From NCBI RefSeq assembly GCF_023706045.1, contig NZ_BQYL01000001.1:1780001-1844000 (forward strand): a stretch of 64,000 nucleotides of DNA. Direction: 5' to 3'. Below are positions 54,805-63,689 of this stretch, in pieces. The translations under genes and the position numbers were made by a program. Below the pieces are notes generated by a model. That model ran no database searches. It had not been told where the DNA came from and saw only the letters and a list, made by a program, of their open reading frames with translations. Source of the DNA: Kangiella sp. TOML190 (GTDB lineage Bacteria; Pseudomonadota; Gammaproteobacteria; Enterobacterales; Kangiellaceae). Position 1 is the stretch's first letter. Each line of letters starts with the position of its first letter.

Positions 54805-55888
54805 GAGATAAAATCCTATGATAGTTCTCAATTACCGAATGTAACTGTTGTAACTTGACATATTCGTTGGGGGCATGGGCTTGTTCGATATTGCCAGGGC
54901 CATAGACAATGCTCGGGTAGCCTGCTTGATGAAACAAAGAAGCTTCGGTCCAAAAGTTGACTGGCTCTGAATGTGGTAATTGCAGTTGCTCCGCCAGTTT
55001 TTCATTGTCGGCAGCGGTTTGTTTGGATGGTAATGCCGGTGCGCTAAAACCATCGGAGAGTGACATCTTGTCAGTAAGTAATTGTGACAATTCTTGTTTC
55101 AGTTTATTAAGATCTTGACCGGGTAGCGGGCGAACCCCGAAATTTGCAGTGACTTCATCGGCGATGATATTGGGCTTAATACCGCCTTGGATCAAGCCAA
55201 TATTAAAGCAAATTCCAGATAAGCCTTTATAGCTTTGGGTGAGATAAGATTCGGCCAATTTAATGGCTTTTTGCGACCAATGGCTAAATTGGTGGATGCA
55301 GTTCTCGGTTAAAGCTCGTTGCTCTGAGCTATGGCCAGATTTTCCAGCAATAGATAGCTTAAAGGTATGGATCCCTCTATGGGCTGTTACCGCTTTAGCT
55401 TGGGTCGGCTCGGCAACAATCACGCCTTGATAGGGGTGATGCTCCGATAAAAAGTTTTTAATACAGCTGCTGTTACCATGCTCTTCGTCAGAAGAAAATA
55501 ACAAGGCGAAATCGCTAATGCTATGATGATAACGCTCAATCACCGCGAGCATAGCAGCGGCTGCACCTTTGATGTCACAAGCACCGAGAGCGTAAGCTTT
55601 ATCTTCCTTAACGGTTAATTGGAAAGGATCGCTTTGCCAACCATCAGATACTGGAACCGTGTCCATATGGAAATTAAACAGTAGCTTCGGGTCGCCTTTA
55701 GTTACTAAAATATTGATCGAATCATTACCATGATCGGAAACCTTAATCTCGACCTCAGGTAAATCAAATTGCTGTAGCAAATAATCAATAATTCCGGATG
55801 CCGAGTAAGCTTTGGGTGGATTACAAGTATCAAAAGCCACTAGCTGCTGTAAATGGTTAAGGCAAGAATCTAATAGGAGATTGTTCAT
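54794..55888 (-). CDS. argE: N-acetylcitrulline/N-acetylornithine deacetylase
   Basis: 364 residues from the ATG at 55888; the open frame extends back into argG, but this start gives the M20 N-terminus. Metal ligands include H74 and D76 (NFHMDTVPVSDGW), CDIKGAAAAML, and SSDEEHGN with the catalytic glutamate pair. In a cluster with N-acetylornithine carbamoyltransferase the substrate should be N-acetylcitrulline, as shown for Xanthomonas ArgE; that is inference from context. Starts 1 base after the argG stop. Confidence 0.92.
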   Translation of the reverse strand: MNNLLLDSCLNHLQQLVAFDTCNPPKAYSASGIIDYLLQQFDLPEVEIKVSDHGNDSINILVTKGDPKLLFNFHMDTVPVSDGWQSDPFQLTVKEDKAYALGACDIKGAAAAMLAVIERYHHSISDFALLFSSDEEHGNSSCIKNFLSEHHPYQGVIVAEPTQAKAVTAHRGIHTFKLSIAGKSGHSSEQRALTENCIHQFSHWSQKAIKLAESYLTQSYKGLSGICFNIGLIQGGIKPNIIADEVTANFGVRPLPGQDLNKLKQELSQLLTDKMSLSDGFSAPALPSKQTAADNEKLAEQLQLPHSEPVNFWTEASLFHQAGYPSIVYGPGNIEQAHAPNEYVKLQQLHSVIENYHRILSHAK

Positions 55889-55889
55889 C

Positions 55890-57098
55890 TTAACCTGCCT
55901 TTTTTTGCGATTGGTTAACCAGCGCCCAAGTAGTGGTGCTTTGGCCATATAACTTGATAAACCCCATAGCTTCTTCAATGCCCCAAGATGCTGACTGGGC
56001 ATAACTAGCTTCATCACTGGCCAGCAAATGATGACTTTGCACCGCAACGGCGATTGCTTGATGTGCATGCAGTTTAAGAGTTACTTGACCGGTAACTTGT
56101 TGCTGCATTGACTGCAAGCAAGCTAGAACATTTTGGTACAGTGGATCGAAATAAAAACCGTTGTAAACCAGCTCCGTCCATTGCTGGGCCACCAGTGGCT
56201 TAAATTGGTTTTGCTTGTTGGTCAGGCAAACTTCTTCAAGCGCCTTATGTGCTGTTTGCAACAGCTTTATGCCTGGCGCTTCAAATAAAATTCGCCCTTT
56301 CAAGCCAATCACGGTGTCACCAGTATAAATTTCACGTCCAATGCCGTATTGACCTCCGATATGGTTTAAATACTGTAAAATTTCCGCGCCAGCTAATGAC
56401 TCTCCTTCGATTGCTACCGGAGTGCCGTTTTCAAAGTTCAGTTTGATCTCTGTTGGGCACTGTTTGATTTTGCTAGGTGCATTGCATAGCACATAAGTAT
56501 CTTCGCTTGGCTCTTGCCACTGGTCGATTTCTGAACCTGAGATAGTTACGCCGAGTAAGTTTTCATTGACGCTATAGCGGTTTTGTTGCTCGGACACGGT
56601 AAAGCCTTTAGCCTTCAAATAATCAATTTCATATTGACGGGTTTGGGTATGGGCTTTTTGAATCTCTCTGATCGGCGAGAGAATTTTGTAATCTCCATGA
56701 GCCAAAACAGCCAAATCAAACCGCACCTGATCGTTACCCATGCCAGTGCAGCCATGAGCAATGTAAGGAGTATTAAGCTGCTGACACAGTTTTATCGCTT
56801 CTTCGACGATAAGATACCGATCAGCGCATAGAGTCGGATACTTGCCTTGATACAACTGATTGGCCCAAACTAGAGGGATTACAGTTTTATTCCATAATGC
56901 TTGTTTAGCGTCGAGGCTGTAATGGTTGGTAGCACCTAATTCATAAGCGCGTTGTTCAATCTCTTGCTCTTTTTGCTGGCTGACGCCGCCAGTATTAACG
57001 AATAGGGTGTGTACCGCAAAGCCTTGATCAATAAGGTAAGGGACGCAAAAGCTGGTATCTAAACCACCTGAAAATGCTAGGACTATAGGTTGTTTCAT
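55890..57098 (-). CDS. argG: Argininosuccinate synthase
   Basis: 402 residues from the ATG at 57098 (AGAGGA site upstream); a TTG one codon earlier is possible. The N-type ATP pyrophosphatase P-loop FSGGLDTS (10-17) is present, as are AHGCTGMGNDQVRF, the segment with YSVNENLLG, and GREIYTGDTVIGLKGR. It joins citrulline and aspartate. Second gene of the operon, 11 bp after argF'. Confidence 0.95.
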   Translation of the reverse strand: MKQPIVLAFSGGLDTSFCVPYLIDQGFAVHTLFVNTGGVSQQKEQEIEQRAYELGATNHYSLDAKQALWNKTVIPLVWANQLYQGKYPTLCADRYLIVEEAIKLCQQLNTPYIAHGCTGMGNDQVRFDLAVLAHGDYKILSPIREIQKAHTQTRQYEIDYLKAKGFTVSEQQNRYSVNENLLGVTISGSEIDQWQEPSEDTYVLCNAPSKIKQCPTEIKLNFENGTPVAIEGESLAGAEILQYLNHIGGQYGIGREIYTGDTVIGLKGRILFEAPGIKLLQTAHKALEEVCLTNKQNQFKPLVAQQWTELVYNGFYFDPLYQNVLACLQSMQQQVTGQVTLKLHAHQAIAVAVQSHHLLASDEASYAQSASWGIEEAMGFIKLYGQSTTTWALVNQSQKKAG

Positions 57099-57109
57099 CA
57101 ATGTATCCT

Positions 57110-58114
57110 CTACTGGTTTTGGTTGGCTAATTGGTTCATTAAGGCTTTTTGAACGTGCAAACGGTTCTCTGCTTCTGCGATGGCAATGCAGTTTTTAGAG
57201 TCCAAAACTTCGTCGGTGGCTTTAACGTTTCTTCTAAGGGGCAGACAATGACTAAAAAGAGCATTGTTGGTTTTAGCCATCTTGTCTTGATCAACTATAA
57301 AGTGTTTGAATTGATCACGAATGGGTTTTTCTTGTTGCCAGTTGCCATAAAAGGGTAGAGCACCCCAACTTTTAGCATAAACTATGTCCGCATCTTGATA
57401 AGCGCTGTCGATATCATGGCTGATCTGAAAATTTTGTCCGTGTTGGCTACAATTTTGTTGTGTATGATCAAGGTATTTTTGATCCAAAATATAGTCTTCA
57501 GTAGGGCACAGTAATGTCACATCCATACCAAATTTGCTGGCAATCAGTAGCGACGAATTGGCCACAGCGGTATTTAGTGGCTTGGGGTGGTAAGTCCAAG
57601 TTAGCAGGTATTTCTTCCCTTTCAGATCGCCGATTTTTTCCTGCAAGGCCATAATGTGCGCCAGCTCTTGGCAAGGGTGGGTGATAGTTTCCATGTTGAT
57701 AACCGGCACGCTTGAATAGCGGGCAAACTTATTAATGACCTGATCTTGCTTGTCTTCTTGCCAATTATTAAACTTGGGAAAAGCCCGAATCGCTATCATG
57801 TCGCAATATGAGGATAAGACTTGAGCAACCTCGATAACGTGCTCTTCGGCTTCGCCATCCATCACAGATCCGAGTTCAAACTCGATCGGCCAAGCGTCTT
57901 TTCCAGGTTGTAGCACCGCTGCTTTGGCGCCTAATTGGAAGGCTCCAATTTCAAAACTGGTTCGGGTTCTTAAAGACGGATTAAAAAACAATAACGCAAT
58001 GGTTTTGTTTTTCAATAGTGGCTGTACTGGGCTCTTTTTTAATTCTTTAGCAAAATCAATGATTTGCTGAAGTTCTTGCTGTTTCCAACTGGCGCTGGTT
58101 AGAAAGTGTTGCAT
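57110..58114 (-). CDS. argF': N-acetylornithine carbamoyltransferase (AOTCase)
   Basis: 334 residues. The carbamoyl-phosphate motif is FFNPSLRTRTS (43-53) and HPCQELAHI and HCLPLRRNVKATDEV are also present. The segments WPIEFELGSVMDGEAEEHV, WTYHPKPLNTAVANS and YAKSWGALPFYG are those of acetylornithine rather than ornithine carbamoyltransferase. A glutamate in the GEAEEHV stretch fits the residue said to select acetyl- over succinyl-ornithine. It carbamoylates N-acetylornithine to N-acetylcitrulline. First gene of the operon, with a GAGGAAG ribosome site and an attenuator leader upstream. Confidence 0.93.
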   Translation of the reverse strand: MQHFLTSASWKQQELQQIIDFAKELKKSPVQPLLKNKTIALLFFNPSLRTRTSFEIGAFQLGAKAAVLQPGKDAWPIEFELGSVMDGEAEEHVIEVAQVLSSYCDMIAIRAFPKFNNWQEDKQDQVINKFARYSSVPVINMETITHPCQELAHIMALQEKIGDLKGKKYLLTWTYHPKPLNTAVANSSLLIASKFGMDVTLLCPTEDYILDQKYLDHTQQNCSQHGQNFQISHDIDSAYQDADIVYAKSWGALPFYGNWQQEKPIRDQFKHFIVDQDKMAKTNNALFSHCLPLRRNVKATDEVLDSKNCIAIAEAENRLHVQKALMNQLANQNQ

Positions 58115-58171
58115 GTCTCTTCCTCAGGTTGTCAGCCACCGGAAGAGCTTTTATTGATAATCTATGGATGC

Positions 58172-58253
58172 AATAAAAAACCCAGCCGATGGCTGGGTTT
58201 AATATAAATTTGGTTCGCGCTACTAATTCCCAGCCACGCTAGTACGTTGGCTG
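58172..58253 (-). promoter_or_regulatory. Arginine attenuator: competing hairpins and terminator
   Basis: On the minus strand four segments lie in order. Segment 1, CAGCCA (58253-58248), overlaps the Arg codons of the leader. Segment 2, TGGCTGGG (58236-58229), can pair with segment 1 or with segment 3. Segment 3, AAACCCAGCC (58200-58191), pairs with segment 4, GGCTGGGTTT (58187-58178), to give a perfect 10-bp terminator followed by TTTTTT (58180-58175). The 1:2 stem extends through CG/CG past one bulged A. A ribosome stalled at the Arg codons would cover segment 1, free segment 2 to pair with 3, and allow transcription into argF'. Confidence 0.82.
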
Positions 58254-58297
58254 CGACGTCGTAATTGACTAATTGTTAAAGTAATATTTAAATTCAT
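58223..58297 (-). CDS. Arginine-rich leader peptide of the arg operon
   Basis: 24 codons beginning MNLNITLTISQLRRRSQR and ending VAGN. Codons 13-15 are CGA CGT CGC (three Arg in a row) and codon 18 is CGT, so four of the last twelve residues are Arg. The stop lies 22 bases before the terminator stem. Size, control codons and position match leader peptides of his, leu or trp operons. The ribosome site is weak (TAAG region), the only doubtful point; a stop codon upstream in frame excludes a longer peptide with ATG start. Confidence 0.78.
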   Translation of the reverse strand: MNLNITLTISQLRRRSQRTSVAGN

Positions 58298-58461
58298 TAG
58301 CTTAGTAGCAAAGTTTGATACAACTCAAGTTGAATAAAGTCTAACCCTATTTTTTTAGCAAGTAAACCTCAAACCAATATTTTTTATATGAAAGTTTTTA
58401 ATGCTTAGTTATTGGTGTTAGCAAATATGTTTATGCTAACCAGGATGGGTTTAGTAGCAAT

Positions 58462-59361
58462 CTAATCCTTTAATAGATCCGCTAGCGCTAGTTCAAGCTC
58501 TGGAAATTGAAACTCAAATCCTGATTTTTGCAAGGCTTCGGGTAAGACTTTTTGTCCTGTTAGCAACAACTCAGAAAATTCACCTAAAGCCGCTTTTAAC
58601 ACAAAGGCTGGTACAGCCACTTTCGCCGGCTTGTTTACAATTTTGGCTAAAGTTTGGGTAAAGCTTAAGTTAGTTACTGGGTTAGGGGCGGTCAGATTGA
58701 AAACGCCGAACTGTTGCGAGTTGCTAATAAGATGCATAATGGCTTGGATTTGATCTTGTATGTGGATCCAAGACATCCACTGTTTGCCACTGCCGATTTT
58801 CCCACCGAGTCCTAACTTAAAAGGCTTGAGCATTTTTGCCAAAGCACCTTCTTGGCCAAGGACAATCCCAGTACGGATTATAGCGGTTCTAATGCCTTCT
58901 TGTGCCGCACGTTTGGCTGATAATTCCCAGTTATGGCAAAGTTTCGATTGGAACTGTTTAAGATCGCCATGCTTTGACATTTCATTAAGAGTTTCATCAC
59001 CGCGAGCGCCATAATAACCAATGGCCGAACCAGAAATAAAGGTATGAGGCTTTTGTTCCTGTTTGATCATCCAATCTACCAGTTCGATAGTATTTTGAAT
59101 TCGACTATTGTAAATGGTGATTTTTTGGTTGCGCGACCAACGTTTATCAGCCAAGTTTTCGCCGCAGAGATTAAGGACTATATCAACAGTAGGGGCTTCT
59201 TCGAGTTCCCAAATGAAATTAACATTACGAAAAAAGAAATCGTCTTGAAACTTATCGGGAGTACGGGTCTTGATGGTAATGTTGTAGTTATTTTCTTGAA
59301 GCAGAGGAATCAAATTTCTGCCGATAAAACCGGTGCCACCAGTGATTAGTATTTTTTCCAT
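58462..59361 (-). CDS. yfcH: SDR-type epimerase, YfcH/TIGR01777 family
   Basis: 299 residues of the extended short-chain dehydrogenase fold. NAD-binding GGTGFIGRNL is at 8-17, NLCGENLADKRWS is a mark of the TIGR01777 group, and the active-site GSAIGYYGARGDE carries the YYG motif. A C-terminal DUF1731-like segment (VPAFVLKAALGEFSELLLTGQKVLPE, in two parts) finishes it. The function in bacteria is unclear; the eukaryotic homologue is SDR39U1. Single gene. Confidence 0.9.
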   Translation of the reverse strand: MEKILITGGTGFIGRNLIPLLQENNYNITIKTRTPDKFQDDFFFRNVNFIWELEEAPTVDIVLNLCGENLADKRWSRNQKITIYNSRIQNTIELVDWMIKQEQKPHTFISGSAIGYYGARGDETLNEMSKHGDLKQFQSKLCHNWELSAKRAAQEGIRTAIIRTGIVLGQEGALAKMLKPFKLGLGGKIGSGKQWMSWIHIQDQIQAIMHLISNSQQFGVFNLTAPNPVTNLSFTQTLAKIVNKPAKVAVPAFVLKAALGEFSELLLTGQKVLPEALQKSGFEFQFPELELALADLLKD

Positions 59362-59541
59362 CTTTAGCTCCCTCTAAAAAGGTGACCTTATTCTATGTTA
59401 TCTCCAAACTCTTTTCCAGCAGCATAAAATTATCGCAATCAATAGTTAAGATTATGATACTTTTAGCTTTCTAAGCTAAGGCTAATTGAAGCAAATACTA
59501 TTTGAAGCAAACAATATATTTTGGGCGGCCTAGTCTTTTAA

Positions 59542-60918
59542 TTAACACTCTATGATATGTACCGCAAGCCCACCTCGCGCTGTTTCTTTATACTTCTCTC
59601 GCATATCCATGCCCGTATCCCACATGGTTTTAATGACTTTATCTAACGATACTTTGTGCTCACCGTCGCCGCGTAAGGCAAGGCGGCATGCATTAATCGC
59701 CTTGACCGAAGCCATCGCATTGCGCTCAATACAAGGCACTTGCACCAAGCCGCCGACTGGATCGCAAGTTAGCCCTAAGTTATGTTCCATGCCAATTTCA
59801 GCAGCATTTTCGACCTGCTCTGGCGAGCCGCCCAAGACTTCAGTTAGAGCTCCGGCTGCCATGGAACAAGCTACGCCAACTTCACCCTGACAACCAACTT
59901 CAGCACCGGAAATTGAAGCGTTAAGTTTGTATAAGATACCAATCGCAGCGGCAGTTAATAGAAAATCAATAACGCCTTCTTCATCAGCGCCATGTTTAAA
60001 TTTCATATAATAAAAAAGCACTGCCGGAATAATACCTGCTGCACCATTAGTGGGGGCGGTGACTACTTGGCCGCCAGCAGCATTTTCCTCATTCACCGCT
60101 AAGGCGTATAAATCAACCCAATCCATGGCCGACAGGGTATCGGTAGTGCTATGGGGATCGGATTTTAGCTTCATGTAAATGCCATGAGCGCGACGCTTAA
60201 CTTTTAGGCCTCCAGGCAAAATGCCTTCTCGATCACAACCGCGCTTAATGCAGTTTTTCATTACTTGCCAAATACGTAAAAGTTTTTCCCGAACTTCTTG
60301 CTCACTACGCCATGCTTTTTCGTTCTCCATCATCAAGGTGCTAACTTTAAGGCCATGCTCTTTGCATAAAGCCATTAACTCGGCGGCAGTGGCGAAAGGG
60401 TATTTGACTTGAGTAGCGTCTTCCATAATTGGACTATCAGCATCCATCTCATCATTGACCACAAAACCGCCACCCACCGAGTAGTAGGTTTTGGAATTTA
60501 GCAGTTCACCTTGTTCGTCATAGGCATAAAAAATCATGCCGTTAGCATGTTTTGGCAAACTTTTTTTCTTATGTAATATTAAATCCTTTGCTTCGTTAAA
60601 TTTGATCTGTTTATTGCCATTAAGGTTAATTTGATGGTTACTGCGAATCGTATCTAACCGTTCAGGAATAATATCCGGATCGACCTCATCGGGACGCTCG
60701 CCTTCTAAACCCAGCAATACCGCCTTATCCGAACCGTGTCCTTTACCCGTAGCCCCCAGAGAGCCATATAGTTCACTCTTGATGCGATGGGTCGTTGCTA
60801 ATAGGCCGCTTTTTTCTAAGCCTTCGACAAAACGCCGAGCTGCACGCATAGGCCCCACGGTATGCGAACTTGAGGGGCCGATACCGATACTGAACATATC
60901 AAAAACGCTAATTGCCAA
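59542..60918 (-). CDS. sdaA: L-serine ammonia-lyase, iron-sulfur type
   Basis: 458 residues from a TTG start, which gives the family opening [23 protein letters not shown] single-chain L-serine dehydratase has beta (ACT-like) and alpha domains. The [4Fe-4S] cysteines are in [16 protein letters not shown] and [19 protein letters not shown]. It deaminates serine to pyruvate. Single gene; its 5' region is shared with the divergent small-protein gene. Confidence 0.95.
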   Translation of the reverse strand: MAISVFDMFSIGIGPSSSHTVGPMRAARRFVEGLEKSGLLATTHRIKSELYGSLGATGKGHGSDKAVLLGLEGERPDEVDPDIIPERLDTIRSNHQINLNGNKQIKFNEAKDLILHKKKSLPKHANGMIFYAYDEQGELLNSKTYYSVGGGFVVNDEMDADSPIMEDATQVKYPFATAAELMALCKEHGLKVSTLMMENEKAWRSEQEVREKLLRIWQVMKNCIKRGCDREGILPGGLKVKRRAHGIYMKLKSDPHSTTDTLSAMDWVDLYALAVNEENAAGGQVVTAPTNGAAGIIPAVLFYYMKFKHGADEEGVIDFLLTAAAIGILYKLNASISGAEVGCQGEVGVACSMAAGALTEVLGGSPEQVENAAEIGMEHNLGLTCDPVGGLVQVPCIERNAMASVKAINACRLALRGDGEHKVSLDKVIKTMWDTGMDMREKYKETARGGLAVHIIEC

Positions 60919-60968
60919 GGTGAATTTCTCTAAGAGTTTGAATTGCTAGAATTGTACTCGCTCTATAC

Positions 60969-60974
60969 TATAAT
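60969..60974 (+). promoter_or_regulatory. Candidate -10 element TATAAT
   Basis: A perfect TATAAT faces the plus-strand small-protein gene 30 bases downstream. The -35 (near GCTAGA) is weak. It supports transcription on the plus strand in this gap. Confidence 0.4.
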
Positions 60975-61003
60975 GGCTACACATAGCTAATCAGACCAGA
61001 TCG

Positions 61004-61417
61004 ATGTTATTAATAGCCTTAGAAGAAAAAAATAGTAATTTTGTTGGCACAGTATTACATAAAGCGACAAACAAGCGGGAGAAACAATCGTCCAAGTCTG
61101 CAGAAAAAGCTATAGCGACTTGTTTTACTAGAATAGACGATTTTTTGTTTAACCGACGATATATAATTTTATATTTCGAAAATGGTGTGTTAACAAAGCT
61201 GATTGTTAATGGTCTATATGAGTTTACTTTGAACAACGTAACGGTAGAAGAAATTGAGTCTATGCTCGATGAGGTAAAGCTAGATGTTTTGTCAGTACAT
61301 GCCTTCAAGGAAAGCAAAACCAAGTGTTATTCCTATGACTTAGGTAGGCAAGATTTAACTAGACTGTATGAGCTTTTTATCAAGTCTGAGTCTATGGTTA
61401 TAGACTCAAGTGATTAG
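61004..61417 (+). CDS. Hypothetical small soluble protein
   Basis: 137 residues, no family recognised. Mixed alpha/beta composition, no signal or membrane helix. Residues 1-45 are Lys/Glu-rich (KATNKREKQSSKSAEKA), then two strand-like stretches, YIILYFENGVLTKLIVNG, and a helix EEIESMLDEV. A TATAAT lies 30 bases before the ATG, and the frame ends 12 bases inside the end of the convergent Nudix gene. A minus-strand frame over the same DNA is Ser/Thr-rich and looks like a shadow. The gene is probably real but lineage-specific. Confidence 0.6.
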   Translation: MLLIALEEKNSNFVGTVLHKATNKREKQSSKSAEKAIATCFTRIDDFLFNRRYIILYFENGVLTKLIVNGLYEFTLNNVTVEEIESMLDEVKLDVLSVHAFKESKTKCYSYDLGRQDLTRLYELFIKSESMVIDSSD

Positions 61418-61963
61418 CTTGCCAAAATCTACAATAATTTTTGCGGTTGCTCCCCAAATATTACGGCCTTGATAAGGCATTGAGTACAATGGATAAGTCA
61501 CTCCTTGATGCTCAATAGAGGACTTAACTTGATTACTGGGCTGCAATAAAAAGTCCAGCGGTACTTCAAAAGCTTCGTCAACTTCGTCAGGGTTGATACT
61601 AAATCGGTAATCGGGATCGACCAAACCGACAATTGGCTGGATCATAAATTGAGTAATGGTCGATTGCAGACTGAGTTTACCCAACACCTTGATTTGTTGT
61701 TTGCTAATGCCGACTTCCTCTTCGGTTTCGCGTAATGCGGTGGCAATTAAATCCTTATCTTCTGGATCCATGCGGCCGCCGGGAAAGCTGATTTGACCTG
61801 GATGGTGTTTTAGGTGTTGCGCACGCTGAGTTAAAATCAGCTGTAACCCACTGTCGCGCTGTACAATCGGAACCAGCACTGCGCTTGGTTGTAATTTGCT
61901 AGCTTTAGGCGGCTTATGGTTAGCTTGATTTAAGGCTTGTTGAATTTGCTCAAGACTGATCAT
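61406..61963 (-). CDS. nudL: CoA-pyrophosphatase-type Nudix hydrolase
   Basis: 185 residues from the ATG at 61963, which overlaps the pabB stop; earlier in-frame ATGs lie inside pabB. The CoA-Nudix extension LTQRAQHLKHHPGQISFPGGR leads into the Nudix box GGRMDPEDKDLIATALRETEEEVG (split here for length: GX5E then REXXEE). It cleaves CoA or its oxidised forms. The pairing with pabB is common in gammaproteobacteria. Overlap of 14 bases with pabB suggests coupling. Confidence 0.9.
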   Translation of the reverse strand: MISLEQIQQALNQANHKPPKASKLQPSAVLVPIVQRDSGLQLILTQRAQHLKHHPGQISFPGGRMDPEDKDLIATALRETEEEVGISKQQIKVLGKLSLQSTITQFMIQPIVGLVDPDYRFSINPDEVDEAFEVPLDFLLQPSNQVKSSIEHQGVTYPLYSMPYQGRNIWGATAKIIVDFGKLIT

Positions 61964-63509
61964 GGTTACTGTTCTTTTCAGCGCTAAGCACGGGCAAAAT
62001 ACGGCTGAGTTTATGATAAGTTTCTTGGTATTCACTTGCCGCTTCGGAATCAGCCACTAAACCGCCGCCACCCCAAGCGTAGATAGAGCCCTCAGCAAAT
62101 AGAGAGGCTTCAGCATGTAAAGAGCCCTCAGCGAATAAAGAGCCCTCAGCAGAATTCGGTGAAGAGCTTTCGGCTACTAGGGTTCGTATGGTAATGCTGG
62201 AATCTAAAAAACCTCTAAAGTCATAGTATAAAACCGAACCGCAATAGATGCTGCGACGGTGTGGCTCTAACTCTTCGATAATTTCCATCGCACGAATTTT
62301 GGGTGCACCAGTAATCGAGCCACCCGGAAAACAATGCTCTAATAAATCCAAACCATCTTTGCCATCGGCCAAATCGGCTTCTATGGTGCTGACTAAGTGA
62401 TGAACCGAAATAAAACTTTGCAACTCAAATAATTTGGTCACATCAACAGAACCGTACTCTGCGGTTCGGCCAATATCGTTGCGCAATAGATCTACGATCA
62501 TCAAATTCTCGGCGCGATCTTTTTCGCTGCTCAATAACTCGTCAGAAAGTTGCTTGTCTTCTAGCGGATCTTTGCTGCGCGGTCGAGTGCCTTTGATTGG
62601 CTGGGTAACTACGTGGCTCTTGCCGTCGATTTTTTCTATTTGAATAAAGCGCTCTGGCGATAGCGATAGAATTTGTTGTTTGCCTAAATTCATGTAAGCA
62701 GAAAAAGGCGCTTGATTATGCTCAGTTAATTGCAAATAAGCATTCCAAGGATGGCCGCTAAAGCTGGCTTGAAAGCGCTGAGCTAAGTTAACCTGATAAC
62801 AATCGCCCGCATGAATATAGTCATGAACTTTTTGAAATTTATCCAGATACTCTTGTTCGTCCATGTTTGATTGCCAAGCGCTACTTAAAGCAAAAGTAGG
62901 GTATTGTGACGAGTTATCAGTTTGCTGCTCTATGTCCTGCTCACCTAGATTTTGCTCTCTTAGATCCTGCTGTTCAAGCTTTTGAAATTCTTGGCTAATA
63001 GCGCTCCAACTGGAGTCGTCGATAGCGGAAAACTTTAACAAATAGCTTTTTTGATGTTGATGATCGCTAATAAAGCCCCATTGGTATAACCCAAAAGCCA
63101 TTTCCGGCAGATCAATATCGTGCTTGGCGATTTGCGGCAAATCCTCAATAGCGCGTCCCAGATCGTAACTGGCAAAACCTGCAATTCCACCGTGAAACGG
63201 TAGCTCGGCGAGCTGCTCGGGCAAAGCGATAGCATCCTTAAGCCCTGCTTGGTAAAAGCGCTTTAGATCTTCAAAGGGGCGGTGACTAATAGCGATCTCT
63301 ATCCCCGCAACAATGGTCTTATTGTGGTAAAACTGGATACTAGCTTTGGGGCGCAGCAAAATCAGATCAAACTTTGCTGCTTGGTGGATAGTTTTGCCGC
63401 TATCGAGCAATAGTGCCCATTCTTCATCGGCAAAATGCGAAAAAAGCTGCCGCATCTTGGCCGGATCTCGGTAGTTGAATTCAACAAATGGTGATTCGAG
63501 GTTGGGCAT
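61950..63509 (-). CDS. pabB: Aminodeoxychorismate synthase component I
   Basis: 519 residues, longer than the usual 450. An N-terminal anthranilate-synthase-like domain is followed by the chorismate-binding domain with QVNLAQRFQASF, PIKGTRPRSKDPLEDKQL, MIVDLLRNDIGR, HHLVSTIEADL and FPGGSITGAPKIRAMEIIEELEPHRRSIYCG (in parts). It aminates chorismate with PabA for p-aminobenzoate and folate. Two features lengthen it: a Gln/Glu-rich insert near residue 190 (EQQDLREQNLGEQDIEQQ) and a repeat of the six-residue unit AEGSLF at 454-477, just before the conserved YAWGGGGLVADS. The latter lies close to the active-site fold, so whether activity is kept is uncertain. Confidence 0.92.
   Translation of the reverse strand: MPNLESPFVEFNYRDPAKMRQLFSHFADEEWALLLDSGKTIHQAAKFDLILLRPKASIQFYHNKTIVAGIEIAISHRPFEDLKRFYQAGLKDAIALPEQLAELPFHGGIAGFASYDLGRAIEDLPQIAKHDIDLPEMAFGLYQWGFISDHQHQKSYLLKFSAIDDSSWSAISQEFQKLEQQDLREQNLGEQDIEQQTDNSSQYPTFALSSAWQSNMDEQEYLDKFQKVHDYIHAGDCYQVNLAQRFQASFSGHPWNAYLQLTEHNQAPFSAYMNLGKQQILSLSPERFIQIEKIDGKSHVVTQPIKGTRPRSKDPLEDKQLSDELLSSEKDRAENLMIVDLLRNDIGRTAEYGSVDVTKLFELQSFISVHHLVSTIEADLADGKDGLDLLEHCFPGGSITGAPKIRAMEIIEELEPHRRSIYCGSVLYYDFRGFLDSSITIRTLVAESSSPNSAEGSLFAEGSLHAEASLFAEGSIYAWGGGGLVADSEAASEYQETYHKLSRILPVLSAEKNSNHDQS
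62079..62150 (-). repeat. Four tandem 18-bp units inside pabB
   Basis: Units at 62079-62096, 62097-62114, 62115-62132 and 62133-62150, each ending (plus strand) CTCAGC or TTCAGC and sharing AGAGCCCTCAGC. They encode AEGSLF, AEGSLH, AEASLF and AEGSIY. The frame is kept. Confidence 0.9.
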
Positions 63510-63689
63510 TTGTTACCTAATTGCTCAAAAAAACGACAAATACCGCGGATCTGGTATTAATTGGCATTCAAAATTTGGGAAACGCCTGATCCAGCAGTTA
63601 TACTAATGGGCTGATTTTAGAGATTTCTCGCCAGATTGTATAGAAACAATCACTTGGCCTTTTGATTAGCGACTTGGAGCCATACTCCC

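Noticed and set aside
58283-58300. TGAATTTAAATATTA near the leader start as an ArgR box
   Set aside because: Only one half-site fits; the second half has at least two mismatches, and AT-rich DNA gives such matches by chance.
60991-61323. A 110-codon minus-strand frame opposite the small orphan gene
   Set aside because: Ser/Thr/Lys-rich shadow composition and no ribosome site; the promoter-like TATAAT faces the plus strand.
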